Shown: positions 35,042 through 45,118, numbered from the stretch's first letter. The stretch: 64,000 bases of DNA from Ancylobacter sp. SL191 (GCF_026625645.1 NZ_CP113056.1:1678501-1742500), one strand, 5' to 3'. Notes: a model not told the origin generated them from the letters alone. Translations and numbers: made by a program.

Positions 35042-37036
35042 TCAGCCCTTCAGACGGCTCAGCGCGGTGGCGACGACGCCTTCCACGGTGATGCCGAAAT
35101 GGGCGTAGACTTCCGGCGCCGGCCCCGAGGCGCCGAAGCCGTGCATGCCGACGAAGGCCGCGTCGGAGCCGACGATGGCGTCCCAGCCCTGCCGGATGGC
35201 CGCCTCGATCGCGATCTTCACCGGCGCCTTGCCGACCACCTGCCGGCGGCTCTCCTCCGGCTGGTTGAGGAACAGCTCGAAGGAGGGCACCGAGACCACG
35301 CGGGTCGGGATGCCCTGGGCTTCCAGCTGCTCGCGCGCGGCGACCGCCATGGAGACTTCCGAGCCGGAAGCGAAGAGCGAGACCTTGGCGTCGTCGGACG
35401 CCGCGACCAGCTCATAGGCGCCGCGCGCGGTGAGGCAGCGCTCATTGCCGGCATCGGTGCGCAGCAGCGGCAGGTTCTGGCGGGTTAGCGCCAGCACGGT
35501 CGGGCCGGTCTTGTGCTCCAGCGCCAGCTTCCACGCCTCGGCCGTCTCCACCGTGTCGCAGGGACGGAAGACGAGGAGGTTCGGGATGGCGCGCAGCGCG
35601 GCGATCTGCTCGACCGGCTGGTGGGTCGGGCCGTCCTCGCCCACGCCGATCGAATCATGCGTGAAGACATAGACGACGCGCACGCCCATCAGCGCGGCCA
35701 TACGGATCGAGGGGCGGCAATAGTCGGAGAACACCAGGAAGGTGCCGCCATAGGGGATGAAGCCGCCATGCAGGGCGATGCCGTTCATCGCCGCCGCCAT
35801 GCCGTGCTCGCGGATACCCCAGTTCACATAGCGGCCGTCATATTTCGGCGGCTCGACATAGACCGAGGTGGCCTTGGTCTTGGTGTTGTTGGAATGGGTG
35901 AGGTCGGCCGAGCCGCCCACCATTTCCGGCAGCGCCGCGGTGAGCGCCTCGAGCGTGATCTCGGACGACTTGCGGGTCGCCACCGCGCTGCCGTCGGCCC
36001 GCGCCTTGGCGATCACGCCGGAGACCGCCTCGCCGAGCTTGGAGGGCAGCTCGCCACGGATGCGGCGCTCGAACTCGCCCCGCTTTTCCAGGTCGGCCGC
36101 GCCTAGGCGCTCGTTCCACGCCTTGTGCGCCTGACGCGAGCGCAGGCCGGCAAGGCGCCAGGCGTCGAGCACGTCGCTCGGGATAACGAAGGGGTCGTAG
36201 TTCCAGCCGAGCGCCTCGCGGGTAGCGGCGATCTCGGCGGCGCCGAGCGGGGCGCCGTGCACGCCGTTGGTGCCCTGCTTGTTCGGGGCGCCGAAGCCGA
36301 TCGTGGTGCGGCAGGCGATCAGCGAGGGCTTGTCGCTGGCCTTGGCGCGCTCGATGGCGGCGAAGATGGCGTCCGGATCGTGGCCGTCGACGCGGGTGGC
36401 TTCCCAGCCCGAAGCCTCGAAGCGGGCGAGCTGGTCGGTCGCGACGGAGAGCGAGGTCGGGCCGTCAATGGTGATGTGGTTGTCGTCCCACAGCACGATC
36501 AGCTTGTTCAGCTTCTGGCGGCCGGCGATCTCGATGGCTTCTTCCGAGATGCCTTCCATCAGGCAGCCATCGCCGGCGATCACATAGGTGTAGTGGTCGA
36601 CGAGATCGGAGCCGAACTGCGCCGCCAGCATGCGCTCGGCGAGCGCGAAGCCGACCGAGGTGGCGATGCCCTGGCCGAGCGGGCCGGTGGTCGTCTCGAC
36701 GCCGACCGTGTGGCCATATTCCGGGTGACCGGGCGTGCGCGAGCCGAGCTGGCGGAAGTTCTTGATGTCGTCGATCGTCATCCCTTCGTAGCCGGTGAGA
36801 TACAGCAGCGAGTAGAGAAGCATCGAGCCGTGGCCGGCAGAGAGAATGAAGCGGTCACGATCCGCCCAGTGCGGGTCGGTCGGATCGAACTTCAGCACCT
36901 TGCCGAACAGGACGGTGGCGACATCGGCCATGCCCATGGGCATGCCGGGATGGCCGGAATTGGCGGCTTGGACGGCATCCATCGAAAGGGCCCGGATGGC
37001 GTTTGCCATGCGGTCGTGCTTTTCGCGGTTCGACAT
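35042..37036 (-). CDS. tkt: Transketolase
   Basis: A 664-residue thiamine-diphosphate enzyme moving two-carbon units between sugar phosphates. Recognisable are the N-terminal [18 protein letters not shown], the ThDP motif beginning [18 protein letters not shown], the substrate loop [15 protein letters not shown] and the C-terminal [16 protein letters not shown]. Length matches bacterial Tkt. Start [15 protein letters not shown] is typical. First gene of a minus-strand operon with gap, pgk and fba, so its promoter should lie in the 270-base gap shared with the divergent DUF4164/zapA genes. Confidence 0.97.
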   Translation of the reverse strand: MSNREKHDRMANAIRALSMDAVQAANSGHPGMPMGMADVATVLFGKVLKFDPTDPHWADRDRFILSAGHGSMLLYSLLYLTGYEGMTIDDIKNFRQLGSRTPGHPEYGHTVGVETTTGPLGQGIATSVGFALAERMLAAQFGSDLVDHYTYVIAGDGCLMEGISEEAIEIAGRQKLNKLIVLWDDNHITIDGPTSLSVATDQLARFEASGWEATRVDGHDPDAIFAAIERAKASDKPSLIACRTTIGFGAPNKQGTNGVHGAPLGAAEIAATREALGWNYDPFVIPSDVLDAWRLAGLRSRQAHKAWNERLGAADLEKRGEFERRIRGELPSKLGEAVSGVIAKARADGSAVATRKSSEITLEALTAALPEMVGGSADLTHSNNTKTKATSVYVEPPKYDGRYVNWGIREHGMAAAMNGIALHGGFIPYGGTFLVFSDYCRPSIRMAALMGVRVVYVFTHDSIGVGEDGPTHQPVEQIAALRAIPNLLVFRPCDTVETAEAWKLALEHKTGPTVLALTRQNLPLLRTDAGNERCLTARGAYELVAASDDAKVSLFASGSEVSMAVAAREQLEAQGIPTRVVSVPSFELFLNQPEESRRQVVGKAPVKIAIEAAIRQGWDAIVGSDAAFVGMHGFGASGPAPEVYAHFGITVEGVVATALSRLKG

Positions 37037-37310
37037 GAGGCCTATGTCTCCGAGGGGAACGCGTTGTCTCTAAAGGGCGAGGCGATTGGACGGGCCTCAC
37101 GGGCGGCCGCAAGGTGCCGGCGGAGCCTGCCGCAATGCGGGATCGGGCGCGCGAGTGATAGCACCGCCCCGCCCCGTGTCAAAGGCCGCGCGGGAGCGGG
37201 TGCGCCCGCCGGCGGTTGACGCCCTCCCGCCCCACAGGCTCAATGGTGCCGGAATCACATGCGAATTCGGGCTGGAGCCCTTCGGCTTCACACCTGCGCG
37301 CGGAGCCCCG

Positions 37311-37610
37311 ATGTCGATGAACCCGCCGGCTGCCCCTTCCGGGCCCCTCGAGGCCGCCCTGCGCCGCTTCGACGGCGCCGTCGATGCTCTGGAGGCGGCG
37401 ATCCAGCGCCGGCTCGAAGTCGAGCGCCAGGAGGCCGCGTTGGCCCAGCAGCTCCACATTCTCGGCGCCGACCGCTCACGCCTCGCCGACGCGCTCGACG
37501 GCGCGCAGGCCCGTGCCGTGCAGCTCGAAGGCGCCAATGACGAGGTCTCGCGCCGCCTCGGCAGCGCGATGGAAACCATTCGCGCGGTGCTGGCCGCGCA
37601 GCAGCGCTGA
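37311..37610 (+). CDS. DUF4164 coiled-coil protein
   Basis: A 99-residue protein. After a Pro-rich N-terminus (MSMNPPAAPSGPLE), nearly all of it is a heptad-like helix: LRRFDGAVDALEAAIQRRL, QEAALAQQLHILGADRSRLADALD and VSRRLGSAMETIRAVLAAQQ. DUF4164 is usually found directly before zapA in Hyphomicrobiales, as here (10-base gap). A role beside ZapA in FtsZ-ring assembly is plausible but unproven. The ATG at 37311 was chosen since upstream sequence lacks the coiled-coil pattern and resembles spacer. Confidence 0.84.
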   Translation: MSMNPPAAPSGPLEAALRRFDGAVDALEAAIQRRLEVERQEAALAQQLHILGADRSRLADALDGAQARAVQLEGANDEVSRRLGSAMETIRAVLAAQQR

Positions 37611-37620
37611 AAGGTCTCCC

Positions 37621-38004
37621 ATGGCCCACGTCACCGTCACCATCGGCGGGCGCGCCTACCGCATGGCCTGCGACGACGGCCAGGAGGACCATCTCACGCG
37701 CCTCGGCGTCGAGGTCGACCAGCGCATCGACCAGCTGCGCGAGGCCTTTGGCGAGATCGGCGACCAGCGGCTCAGCGTCATGGCGGCGATCACGCTGGCG
37801 GACGAGTTGAGCGAGGCGCGCCGGCGCCTGCGCGAGGTGGAGAAGGACGCGGCGGCCGAGCGCGTGGCGCGCGAGGCGGCCTCCCGCCGGCTCGGTGAGG
37901 CCGAAGCGCAGCTCGCCGGCACTATCCTTACCGCCGCCGAAAGGCTGGAACAGCTCGCCCGCGAACTGGGGCCGAGCCCGTCCGGTGGCGTCGGCATGGG
38001 ATAA
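37621..38004 (+). CDS. zapA: Cell division protein ZapA
   Basis: A 127-residue FtsZ-ring-associated protein. The N-terminal globular part VTVTIGGRAYRMACDDGQEDHLTRLGVEVDQRI is characteristic. The coiled coil follows (LREVEKDAAAERVAREAASRRL and on), and the tail is Gly-rich. ZapA bundles FtsZ filaments. An AAAGGTCTCCC stretch precedes the ATG. Preceded by DUF4164. In many proteobacteria zapA, 6S RNA and 5-formyltetrahydrofolate cyclo-ligase are neighbours; here the latter two lie 10 kb downstream. Confidence 0.93.
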   Translation: MAHVTVTIGGRAYRMACDDGQEDHLTRLGVEVDQRIDQLREAFGEIGDQRLSVMAAITLADELSEARRRLREVEKDAAAERVAREAASRRLGEAEAQLAGTILTAAERLEQLARELGPSPSGGVGMG

Positions 38005-38124
38005 GCGGGAGCGGCCACCCGCATGTGGCGCGACCCTGGCACGCCCGGCGCGCGACTTGACGGCACGCGCGGGCGCGGGCAGAGGTGCGGGTTCATCCCG
38101 CCGCCCAGCCCGAAAGAGCCCGCC

Positions 38125-38913
38125 ATGATCCGTTCGCCCCTCATGACCGTCATGATCCAGGCTGTCCGCAAGGCCGGACGCTCGCTCGTGCGCGATTTCG
38201 GCGAGGTGGAGAACCTTCAGGTTTCGCTCAAGGGCCCGGCGGATTTCGTCTCCAACGCCGACCGCAAGGCCGAGCGCATCCTGCAGGAGGAGCTCTCCAA
38301 GGCCCGGCCGAATTTCGGCTTCATCCTCGAGGAGAGCGGCGACATTGATGGCTCCGACGAGAGCCACCGCTGGATCATCGACCCGCTCGACGGCACCACC
38401 AATTTCCTGCACGGCATCCCGCTCTTCGCCATCTCGGTCGGGCTGGCCCGCGACGGCGTTCCGGTGGCGGGCGTCATCTACAATCCCGTCACCGACGAGA
38501 TGTTCATCGCCGAGAAGGGCGCCGGCGCTTTCATGAATGAGCGCCGCATCCGCGTCGCGGCGCGCCGGAGCCTGTCGGAATCGGTGATCTCCTGCGGCCT
38601 GCCGCATATGGGCCGGGGCGATTTCGCCCAGTTCGGCCGTGAGTATGCCGCGATTGCCCCGCGCGTTTCCGGTCTGCGCCGCACCGGGGCGGCTGCGCTC
38701 GATCTTGCCTGGGTCGCCGCCGGCCGTTTCGATGGCTTCTGGGAGCGTGGTCTCAGCCCGTGGGACATGGCGGCGGGCATCGTCATCGTCCGCGAAGCGG
38801 GCGGCTATGTGAGCGACCTCGACGATGCCGACAAGATGCTCGCCAAGGGCGACATCATCGTCGGCAATGAGACCATAAGGCGCGATCTGCTGGCCCTTCT
38901 GCGCAAGGCCTGA
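38125..38913 (+). CDS. suhB: Inositol monophosphatase family protein (SuhB-like)
   Basis: A 262-residue Mg-dependent phosphatase. Metal-binding motifs are EESGD (about 70-74), DPLDGTTNFLHGIP (about 88-101) and SPWDMAAGIVIVREAGG (about 212-228). The family includes inositol-1-phosphatase and SuhB, which also takes part in rRNA antitermination. Which role applies here cannot be told from sequence. The start MIRSPLMTVMIQAVRKAG matches SuhB-type proteins. Follows zapA by about 120 bases on the same strand. Confidence 0.92.
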   Translation: MIRSPLMTVMIQAVRKAGRSLVRDFGEVENLQVSLKGPADFVSNADRKAERILQEELSKARPNFGFILEESGDIDGSDESHRWIIDPLDGTTNFLHGIPLFAISVGLARDGVPVAGVIYNPVTDEMFIAEKGAGAFMNERRIRVAARRSLSESVISCGLPHMGRGDFAQFGREYAAIAPRVSGLRRTGAAALDLAWVAAGRFDGFWERGLSPWDMAAGIVIVREAGGYVSDLDDADKMLAKGDIIVGNETIRRDLLALLRKA

Positions 38914-39041
38914 CACCCGCCGGGAACCCGTAACTTTACGGGAAAGCTGCGCATTCCATTTCCGGCGGTCTGTGGCATAGTCCGGGCCGTCGGGGTGGCA
39001 CGCGGGCGCGCTCCACCCCCCTTCAGGAGACGGCCCCCGGC

Positions 39042-40100
39042 ATGGACGCGACGGACCCCTTTCACAAGATCTCTTCGCCCCGCATCTTTCTGGTGCGGAT
39101 GTTCGTCTTCGTCCTTCTCTGCGTCGCTCTCGCCTCCATCCTGCATGAGCAGATCTGGCAGGCCTTCCTCAACAATCCCGGCCTCAATGGCGTGATCTTC
39201 GGCGTGCTGTTCATCGGCACGGTGTTCGCCTTCCGCCAGGTTGTCCGGCTGCTGCCGGAAGTGGAGTGGGTGAACGGCTTCCGCCTTGTCGACCCCGGCC
39301 TCGAGGTGCGCCGCTCGCCCCGCCTGCTCGCGCCCATGGCGTCGCTGCTGGGCGACCGGGTCGGGCGCATGTCGATCTCGCAGTCGACCATGCGCGGCAT
39401 CCTCGAATCCATCGGCACACGGCTCGACGAGGCGCGCGACCTGCTGCGCTACCTCACGGGCCTCCTGGTCTTCCTCGGTCTGCTCGGCACCTTCTGGGGT
39501 CTTCTGGAGACGGTCGGCTCGATCAGCCGCGTCATCGGCTCGCTCAATGTCGGGCCGGAATCGAGCTCGGTGCTGGAGACCATGAAGACCGGCCTTGCCG
39601 CCCCGCTCGGCGGCATGGGCATCGCCTTCTCCTCCTCGCTGTTCGGCCTTGCCGGTTCGCTGGTGCTCGGCTTCCTCGATCTTCAGGCCGGGCAGGCGCA
39701 GAACCGCTTCTACACCGACCTTGAAGACTGGCTGTCCACCACGGTCGAGGATCTCGGCCAGGAGGGTGGTCGCCCTCGGCCCGTTCCCGTGCCGCCGACC
39801 TATGTACCCGCCGCCCCGATTGCGGCCGCACCGCTTCCTGCGCCCGCGACCCTGCTGCCGCCCCCCGACCTCGCCCAGCTCACCGAGGCGATCTCGCGGC
39901 TCGACCGCACCATGACGGAAGCCGGCTCGCAGCGCGTGACCACCGCCATGGCGCATCTGGCCGAAAGCCTGCAGGGCCTCGTGCAGCACATGCGCTCCGA
40001 GCAGCAGATGGTGCGCGACTGGGTGGAGGCGCAGGCCGAGCAGCAGAAGGAAATCAAGAAGCTGCTCGAGCGCCTCGCCACTGATCGCGAGCGTGCGTGA
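39042..40100 (+). CDS. MotA/TolQ/ExbB-type proton-channel protein (non-flagellar)
   Basis: A 352-residue membrane protein. Helices lie at about 16-36, 46-66, 137-158 (GLLVFLGLLGTFWGLLETVG) and 190-212 (GIAFSSSLFGLAGSLVLGFL), the last two matching the conserved MotA/TolQ core. A Pro/Ala linker and a C-terminal coiled coil (about 285-352) follow. The gene overlaps the next one by one base (TGATG), whose product has the matching MotB-like layout. No flagellar genes are near. Together they probably form a proton-driven complex acting on the envelope; the job is unknown. Similar pairs are widespread in Hyphomicrobiales. Confidence 0.85.
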   Translation: MDATDPFHKISSPRIFLVRMFVFVLLCVALASILHEQIWQAFLNNPGLNGVIFGVLFIGTVFAFRQVVRLLPEVEWVNGFRLVDPGLEVRRSPRLLAPMASLLGDRVGRMSISQSTMRGILESIGTRLDEARDLLRYLTGLLVFLGLLGTFWGLLETVGSISRVIGSLNVGPESSSVLETMKTGLAAPLGGMGIAFSSSLFGLAGSLVLGFLDLQAGQAQNRFYTDLEDWLSTTVEDLGQEGGRPRPVPVPPTYVPAAPIAAAPLPAPATLLPPPDLAQLTEAISRLDRTMTEAGSQRVTTAMAHLAESLQGLVQHMRSEQQMVRDWVEAQAEQQKEIKKLLERLATDRERA

Positions 40101-41134
40101 TGGCACTGGGACGTTCCCGCCGCGGCGACCGCACGATCGACTACTGGCCCGGCTTCGTCGACGCGTTGTCGACGCTGCTGCTGGTCTTCGTCTTCCTGCT
40201 GACCGTCTTCGTGCTCGCGCAGTTCGTGCTGACGCAGGAACTCGGCTCGAAGGACGACGCCATGTCGCGGCTGCAGGCGCAGATCCGCGAGCTGACCAAC
40301 CTTCTGGCGCTGGAGCGCGCCAATGACGCCGACAGCGAGAGCCAGATCGGCGCCCTGCGCGCCAGCCTCGCCCAGATCGAGCAGGAGCGCGACGTGCTGC
40401 GCGAGGCGGCCACGGCCGTCGCCACGCCCGAGGAGATCGCGCAGGCGCAGGACCGTGCCGCCGCGCTCGCCCGCCAGCTTGGCAGCGAGCAGGACGCCAC
40501 CGCCCAGGCGGCGGCGCAGATCGCTATCCTCAACCAGCAGATCGCCGCGCTGCGCCGGCAGATCGCCGCGCTGGAGGACGCGCTCTCCATCTCCGAGCAG
40601 AAGGACAAGGAGAGCCAGTCGCGCCTCGCCGATCTCGGACGCCGGCTCAATGTCGCGCTCGCCCAGCGTGTGCAGGAGCTGACGCGCTACCGCTCGGAGT
40701 TCTTCGGGCGGCTGAACGCTATTCTCGGCAACCGGCCGGGCATCCGCGTGGTCGGCGACCGCTTCGTCTTCCAGTCGGAAATCCTGTTCGACCGCGCCTC
40801 GGCCTATCTGCGGCCGGACGGCGTCCCCGCGCTCGACAACATCGCCAAGGCGGTGCTGGAGCTGGAGCGCGAGATCCCGCCGGATATCGCCTGGGTGCTG
40901 CGCGTCGACGGGCACACCGACGACCGGCCGATCCAGACGCCGCAATATCCCTCCAACTGGGAGCTGTCGGCGGCGCGTGCCATCGCTGTGGTGCAGTATC
41001 TCGTGAGCAAGGGCATCGAGCCCCGCCACCTCGTCGCCGCCGGCTTCGGCGAGTACCAGCCGATCGACGGCTCCGGCACCGATGAGGCCCGCGACCGCAA
41101 CCGCCGCATCGAGCTGAAGCTCACCGAGCGATGA
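40100..41134 (+). CDS. MotB-like OmpA-domain protein, partner of the MotA-like subunit
   Basis: A 344-residue protein. One transmembrane helix at about 22-44 is preceded by D21 (WPGFVDALSTLLLVFVF), which occupies the place of the proton-carrying Asp of MotB/TolR. A coiled coil runs from about 50 to 195. The OmpA-type peptidoglycan-binding domain spans about 210-344 (VDGHTDDRPIQTPQYPSNWELSAARA, RNRRIELKL). It should anchor to the cell wall and pair with the MotA-like protein encoded just upstream. Translational coupling on both sides: TGATG with its partner and ATGA with the following GNAT gene. Confidence 0.87.
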   Translation: MALGRSRRGDRTIDYWPGFVDALSTLLLVFVFLLTVFVLAQFVLTQELGSKDDAMSRLQAQIRELTNLLALERANDADSESQIGALRASLAQIEQERDVLREAATAVATPEEIAQAQDRAAALARQLGSEQDATAQAAAQIAILNQQIAALRRQIAALEDALSISEQKDKESQSRLADLGRRLNVALAQRVQELTRYRSEFFGRLNAILGNRPGIRVVGDRFVFQSEILFDRASAYLRPDGVPALDNIAKAVLELEREIPPDIAWVLRVDGHTDDRPIQTPQYPSNWELSAARAIAVVQYLVSKGIEPRHLVAAGFGEYQPIDGSGTDEARDRNRRIELKLTER

Positions 41135-41607
41135 CCGCCGCCGCCCCCGATCTGGTGATTTTCACATGGGGGCGGATGCCGGCCATGGCCGATCTCTGGG
41201 TCGAGGCGTGGCAGGAGACGCTGCCGGAGATCGATTTCGAGGCCCGGCGTGGCTGGCTTTGCCACCGCATCGGCGCACTGGTGGACGAGGGCACGGTGAT
41301 CTGGGTCGCCACGGTGCCCGCCTTGGACGGCGTGCCCGAGAAGACGCTCGGCTTCGTTACCGTCCAGCCGAAGACCGGCTATGTCGACCAACTCGTCGTC
41401 CATCCCGACCATTGGGGCGCCGGCATTGCCCGTCGCCTGCTCGACGCCGCGGACGCGCAGACGCGCATTCCGCTCACCCTCGACGTGAACGAGGAAAATG
41501 AGCGCGCCGTGCGCTTCTACGAGAAGGCCGGCTTCGCGATCGTCGGCCGGGGCGTGAACCCCACCTCCGGCCGCCCGACGCTCAGGATGGCCCGCACGGC
41601 GGGGTGA
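41131..41607 (+). CDS. GNAT family N-acetyltransferase
   Basis: A 158-residue GNAT-fold protein. Motif A is VDQLVVHPDHWGAGIARRLLDAA, and the following strand-helix LTLDVNEENERAVRFYEKAGFAIVG is the classic motif B. Substrate unknown. It overlaps the stop of the OmpA-domain gene by four bases (ATGA), so it is co-translated with the motor-like pair, which could hint at modification of an envelope component or simply be a passenger. Ends 60 bases before the convergent hydrolase gene. Confidence 0.88.
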   Translation: MTAAAPDLVIFTWGRMPAMADLWVEAWQETLPEIDFEARRGWLCHRIGALVDEGTVIWVATVPALDGVPEKTLGFVTVQPKTGYVDQLVVHPDHWGAGIARRLLDAADAQTRIPLTLDVNEENERAVRFYEKAGFAIVGRGVNPTSGRPTLRMARTAG

Positions 41608-41667
41608 GGCCGCTGCCTTTACTGTTTTCGCGCTCGACTCGAACCCGCACCTGGCGATGATCTTGAT

Positions 41668-42654
41668 TCAAGGAGACGCGGCGTCAGGCAGATGGGTGCG
41701 AAAGAACGCCACAACCCGCGTGTTGAAGTCTTCGTGGAAGGCGGCGCGGTCGAAGTTCGGACCGTCCGAGCAAAGGTCAGGCTCGGCCTTCGCCAACACG
41801 GGTGGGCAGAGCGTCAGGAAGGCGAAATGGCCGGCTCCCGCCACCATGTGCCTCTCGGCTGTCGCGGGCAGGTGGCGTGCAACGGTCGCGACATCCTCCG
41901 GCAATGCCCCATCTGGGCTGCCGCTCTCGGAACCCCAGAGCTGCACAGGCGCCGTCACCGCGCTCACGCTCTCCGCCGTCGGGAAGACGCTGGCGAGGGG
42001 ATCGGCGATGACGAAAGCCTGGATGCGTGGGTCACGGCGCAAGCCGTCCGCCGGCACGCTTACCATTGAAGGCACTGGCGGGCAGGCGCCGCCGCCCGGC
42101 TCCGCGCATGGCAGGCGGAGCCGTCGGAAATCGGGGATCGCGCCGGCGAGGACAAGTCCGGTATAGCCGCCGCGCGAAAACCCGAAAAAGCCGATGCGCC
42201 GGGCGTCGATGGGAGCGGCATCCGGTGACCGCTCAAGCATGAAGTCGAGCAAGCGGTGGACGTCGGTCGGCCGGCTCCTCAACGCCATCAGACTGCGCCG
42301 CTTTTCCCGGTTCGTGGCGGTGTCGTCGGGATGGTTGAGGGCGACGACGATGAAGCCGGCGTTCGCCAGCGTCTCCGCTGTGTCATGGTGCCCCAGATAA
42401 CTGCCGCCATAGCCGTGGGACAGGACGATAAGCGGCAGGCGGCTCCCCATGATCGGGCAGTTTCGGACCGCCGGAAGGGTGAAGGGCCCTATCTCGATCT
42501 GTTCAGCCGGCTGCGCGCAGGGCGACCATTCAGCCACGCGAATGGCCGGGCCGTCCGTGTCGGCGGGAATCTCGAAGAGCCGGAGCCCCGCGCCAGAGGC
42601 GACGGTGGCCAATGAACTCAACGCGGCGGCAAGTACGAGGCGTCGAAGGAGCAC
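41668..42654 (-). CDS. Exported alpha/beta hydrolase (dienelactone-hydrolase-like)
   Basis: A 328-residue hydrolase with an N-terminal signal peptide (VLLRRLVLAAALSSLATVASG). The oxyanion region is VLSHGYGGSY, the nucleophile elbow GFSRGG, and the catalytic His lies in GAGHFAFL. DTAETLANAGFIVVALNHPDD is typical of dienelactone-hydrolase/PAF-acetylhydrolase-like proteins. Substrate unknown; location is probably periplasmic. The GTG start at 42654 was chosen for the signal peptide and an AGGGAA seven bases before it. It lies 37 bases after the ABC exporter on the same strand and may be co-transcribed with it. Confidence 0.82.
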   Translation of the reverse strand: MLLRRLVLAAALSSLATVASGAGLRLFEIPADTDGPAIRVAEWSPCAQPAEQIEIGPFTLPAVRNCPIMGSRLPLIVLSHGYGGSYLGHHDTAETLANAGFIVVALNHPDDTATNREKRRSLMALRSRPTDVHRLLDFMLERSPDAAPIDARRIGFFGFSRGGYTGLVLAGAIPDFRRLRLPCAEPGGGACPPVPSMVSVPADGLRRDPRIQAFVIADPLASVFPTAESVSAVTAPVQLWGSESGSPDGALPEDVATVARHLPATAERHMVAGAGHFAFLTLCPPVLAKAEPDLCSDGPNFDRAAFHEDFNTRVVAFFRTHLPDAASP

Positions 42655-42691
42655 GTTGCATTTCCCTGATGACGTCAACAGGTCCGTTGCC

Positions 42692-44539
42692 CTACCCGCC
42701 GTTCCCCTCGCCGAACTGCAGCGCGGCGAGGCGGGCGTAGAGGCCGCCCTGCGCGACGAGGCTGGCATGGGTGCCTTCCTCCACCACCCGGCCATGCTCC
42801 ATGACCAGGATCCGGTCGGCAGAGAGCACGGTGGCGAGGCGGTGGGCGATGACCAGCGTGGTGCGGCCCTGCATCGAACGGTCGAGCGCTTGCTGCACCA
42901 GCGTCTCACTTTCCGCGTCGAGCGCCGACGTCGCCTCGTCCAGCAGCAGGATCGGCGCGCGGCGCAAAATGGCGCGGGCGATGGCGAGACGTTGGCGCTG
43001 GCCGCCCGAGAGCGTTACCCCGCGCTCGCCGACCGGCGTGTCCCAGCCTTCCGGCAGGCGGGCGACGAACTCGTCGGCGCGGGCGAGGCGCCCGGCCTCC
43101 TCCACCTCGGCATCGCTGGCCTGCGGGCTGCCGAGGCGGATGTTGTCGCGGATCGAGGCGGCGAAGATGGCGACATCCTGCGGCACCAGCGCCAGGCGCT
43201 CGCGCACCTCGCTCGGGTCGGCGGCGGCGATGTCCACGCCGTCGACGCTCACCGAACCGGCGGTCGGGTCGTAGAAGCGCAGCAGGAGCTGGAACAGCGT
43301 GCTCTTGCCGGCGCCCGAGGGGCCGACAATGGCGACGCGCTCGCCGGGCTTCACCGCGAAGCTCACCCCGTCCAGCGCGGTGAGGTCGGGCCGGCCGGGA
43401 TAGGCGAAGCGCACATTCTGGAAGGCGACCTCGCCACGCGGCGGCTGAGGCAGCGCGCGGGGGCTGGCGGGCGGCGCCACCGCCGGGCGTTCCTCCAGCA
43501 GCTCGGCGATGCGTTCCGTCGCGCCGGCGGCCTGCGAGATCTCGCCCCAGACTTCGCCGAGCTGGCCGAGCCCGCTCGCCGCCAGCACCGCGTAGAGCAC
43601 GAACTGGCCGAGCGTGCCCGCGCTCATCGTGCCCGCCAGCACCGCATTGGCGCCGGCCCAGAGGATGCCGACGACGCTGGCGAAGACGAGAAAGATGCCG
43701 AAGCCGGTGAGCCAGGCGCGGGCCTTCACCGCCTGCGCGGCGGCATTGAAGGCGTGCTCTACCTCGCCGGCGAATCGGGCATCGGCGGCCGGTTCGGCGG
43801 TGTTGGCCTGCAGCGCGCGCACCGCGCCGATGGCCTCGGCGGCGAAGGCGGAGGCCTCCGCCAGCGTGTCCTGCGCGCCGCGCGAGCGCTTGCGCACGCC
43901 ACGGCCAGCGCCGATCAGTACCGCGACGATGACCGGAATGGCGATCAGCAGCGCCGCCGACAGCCAGGGGCTGGTCACCACCATCATCACCGCCGCGCCG
44001 ATGAACAGCACGATGTTGCGCAGCGCGACCGAGGCGGAGGCGCCGACCGCCGACTTGATCTGGGTGGTGTCAGCCGTGAGGCGCGAGATGAGTTCGCCCG
44101 ATTTCGCCTGGTCGTAGAACCGCCCGTCCAGCGTCAGCAGATGGGCGAAGACCTGGGAGCGCAGATCGGCGACGATGCGTTCGCCCAGCGTCATCACAAG
44201 GTAGTAGCGCGCCGATGACGCCACCGCGAGCACGGCGACCACGCCGATCATCACCGCGAAATAGCGGTCGATGAAGCCGGCATGCTGCACGTCGAATCCG
44301 AAATCGATCATGCGCCGCACGGCGATGGGCACGACAAGGGTCGCCAGCGCCGCGACGATCAGCGCCAGCAGGGCGGCAGTGGCCCGCCCGCGATAGCGCA
44401 GTATGTGCGGCCACAGCGCCGCCAGAGGCTTGAGGCGCGGGCGCGCGGCGTTCGGGGCGGGAGGCGGCACGGCGAGGGCGGGGCTTGGCGTCGGGGCCGT
44501 TTCCACGGGGTGTCGAGGGGCGGCTTGTGTCACAGTCAT
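42692..44539 (-). CDS. ABC exporter, fused permease-ATPase (MsbA-like)
   Basis: A 615-residue half-transporter. A Pro/Ala-rich N-terminus (1-40) is followed by six transmembrane helices (about 48-330) and a nucleotide-binding domain (about 360-600) with Walker [11 protein letters not shown]-loop LVPQDVAIF, signature [13 protein letters not shown], Walker [13 protein letters not shown] and switch His in IAHRL. It works as a homodimer; substrates of such proteins range from lipids to drugs, and the cargo here is unknown. The start at 44539 ([11 protein letters not shown]) is divergent from rpmE; frames further upstream overlap rpmE and are not real. Confidence 0.92.
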   Translation of the reverse strand: MTVTQAAPRHPVETAPTPSPALAVPPPAPNAARPRLKPLAALWPHILRYRGRATAALLALIVAALATLVVPIAVRRMIDFGFDVQHAGFIDRYFAVMIGVVAVLAVASSARYYLVMTLGERIVADLRSQVFAHLLTLDGRFYDQAKSGELISRLTADTTQIKSAVGASASVALRNIVLFIGAAVMMVVTSPWLSAALLIAIPVIVAVLIGAGRGVRKRSRGAQDTLAEASAFAAEAIGAVRALQANTAEPAADARFAGEVEHAFNAAAQAVKARAWLTGFGIFLVFASVVGILWAGANAVLAGTMSAGTLGQFVLYAVLAASGLGQLGEVWGEISQAAGATERIAELLEERPAVAPPASPRALPQPPRGEVAFQNVRFAYPGRPDLTALDGVSFAVKPGERVAIVGPSGAGKSTLFQLLLRFYDPTAGSVSVDGVDIAAADPSEVRERLALVPQDVAIFAASIRDNIRLGSPQASDAEVEEAGRLARADEFVARLPEGWDTPVGERGVTLSGGQRQRLAIARAILRRAPILLLDEATSALDAESETLVQQALDRSMQGRTTLVIAHRLATVLSADRILVMEHGRVVEEGTHASLVAQGGLYARLAALQFGEGNGG

Positions 44540-44641
44540 GTCTCGGTTATAGAGCCGCTCGGATTTCCGGCAGGATCGTTTAATGAGATCGCCGCGTGGC
44601 TCCCGAAAGGGGCCGGCCGTGCGGCGGCGAGGATGCACCCC

Positions 44642-44866
44642 ATGAAGAGCAACATCCATCCCGACTACCACTTCGTGAAGGTGGTGATGACGGACGGCAC
44701 CGAGTACACGACGCGCACGACCTGGGGCAAGGAGGGCGACGTCCTCCAGCTCGACATCGACGCGAAGTCCCACCCCGCCTGGACCGGCGGCACGGGCCAG
44801 CTTCTTGACCGCGCCGGCCGCGTGTCGAAGTTCCAGAAGAAGTTCGCGGGCTTCCTCAAGGCCTGA
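44642..44866 (+). CDS. rpmE: Ribosomal protein L31, zinc-free type
   Basis: A 74-residue large-subunit protein starting [19 protein letters not shown], with the block [21 protein letters not shown]. It has no cysteine, so it is a C-minus form, as usual in alphaproteobacteria. The ATG at 44642 was chosen over one nine bases earlier because family members start with MK-NIHPDY and a GCGAGG lies at suitable distance. Single gene with a strong bidirectional terminator downstream. Confidence 0.96.
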   Translation: MKSNIHPDYHFVKVVMTDGTEYTTRTTWGKEGDVLQLDIDAKSHPAWTGGTGQLLDRAGRVSKFQKKFAGFLKA

Positions 44867-44910
44867 TTGGCTCTTGGGGCGCCGGTTTCCCGTCGGGGAG
44901 GCGCGCATCA

Positions 44911-44953
44911 CGAAAAACCCCGCCGCGACCGGTTCGCGGCGGGGTTTTTCGCG
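44911..44953. terminator. Bidirectional intrinsic terminator after rpmE
   Basis: CGAAAAACCCCGCCGCG and CGCGGCGGGGTTTTTCG form a long perfect stem with T-runs on both strands. It serves rpmE (plus) and could stop minus-strand transcription from rcdA. Confidence 0.93.
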
Positions 44954-45118
44954 TTCCTGCATGGGACACGGCACGATCGGTCGCGGCGATTTATCGCGCG
45001 CTGAAAAGGCTGATGCTCAACGGTGTGGATCGCCGTCGGTGGTCCCGTCCAAGCGGCGCGGGCGCGGCACTGATCCGGGGCCTGTCGAGAATCGCGGCCG
45101 AATCGCCGACGCGCCGGC

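Noticed and set aside
39042..41134. Zorya-type anti-phage system (ZorA/ZorB resemble MotA/OmpA-MotB)
   Set aside because: The pair matches at the domain level, but no ZorC, ZorD or ZorE-like helicase or nuclease follows. The neighbours are core genes (zapA, inositol monophosphatase, GNAT), and similar pairs are common in Hyphomicrobiales.
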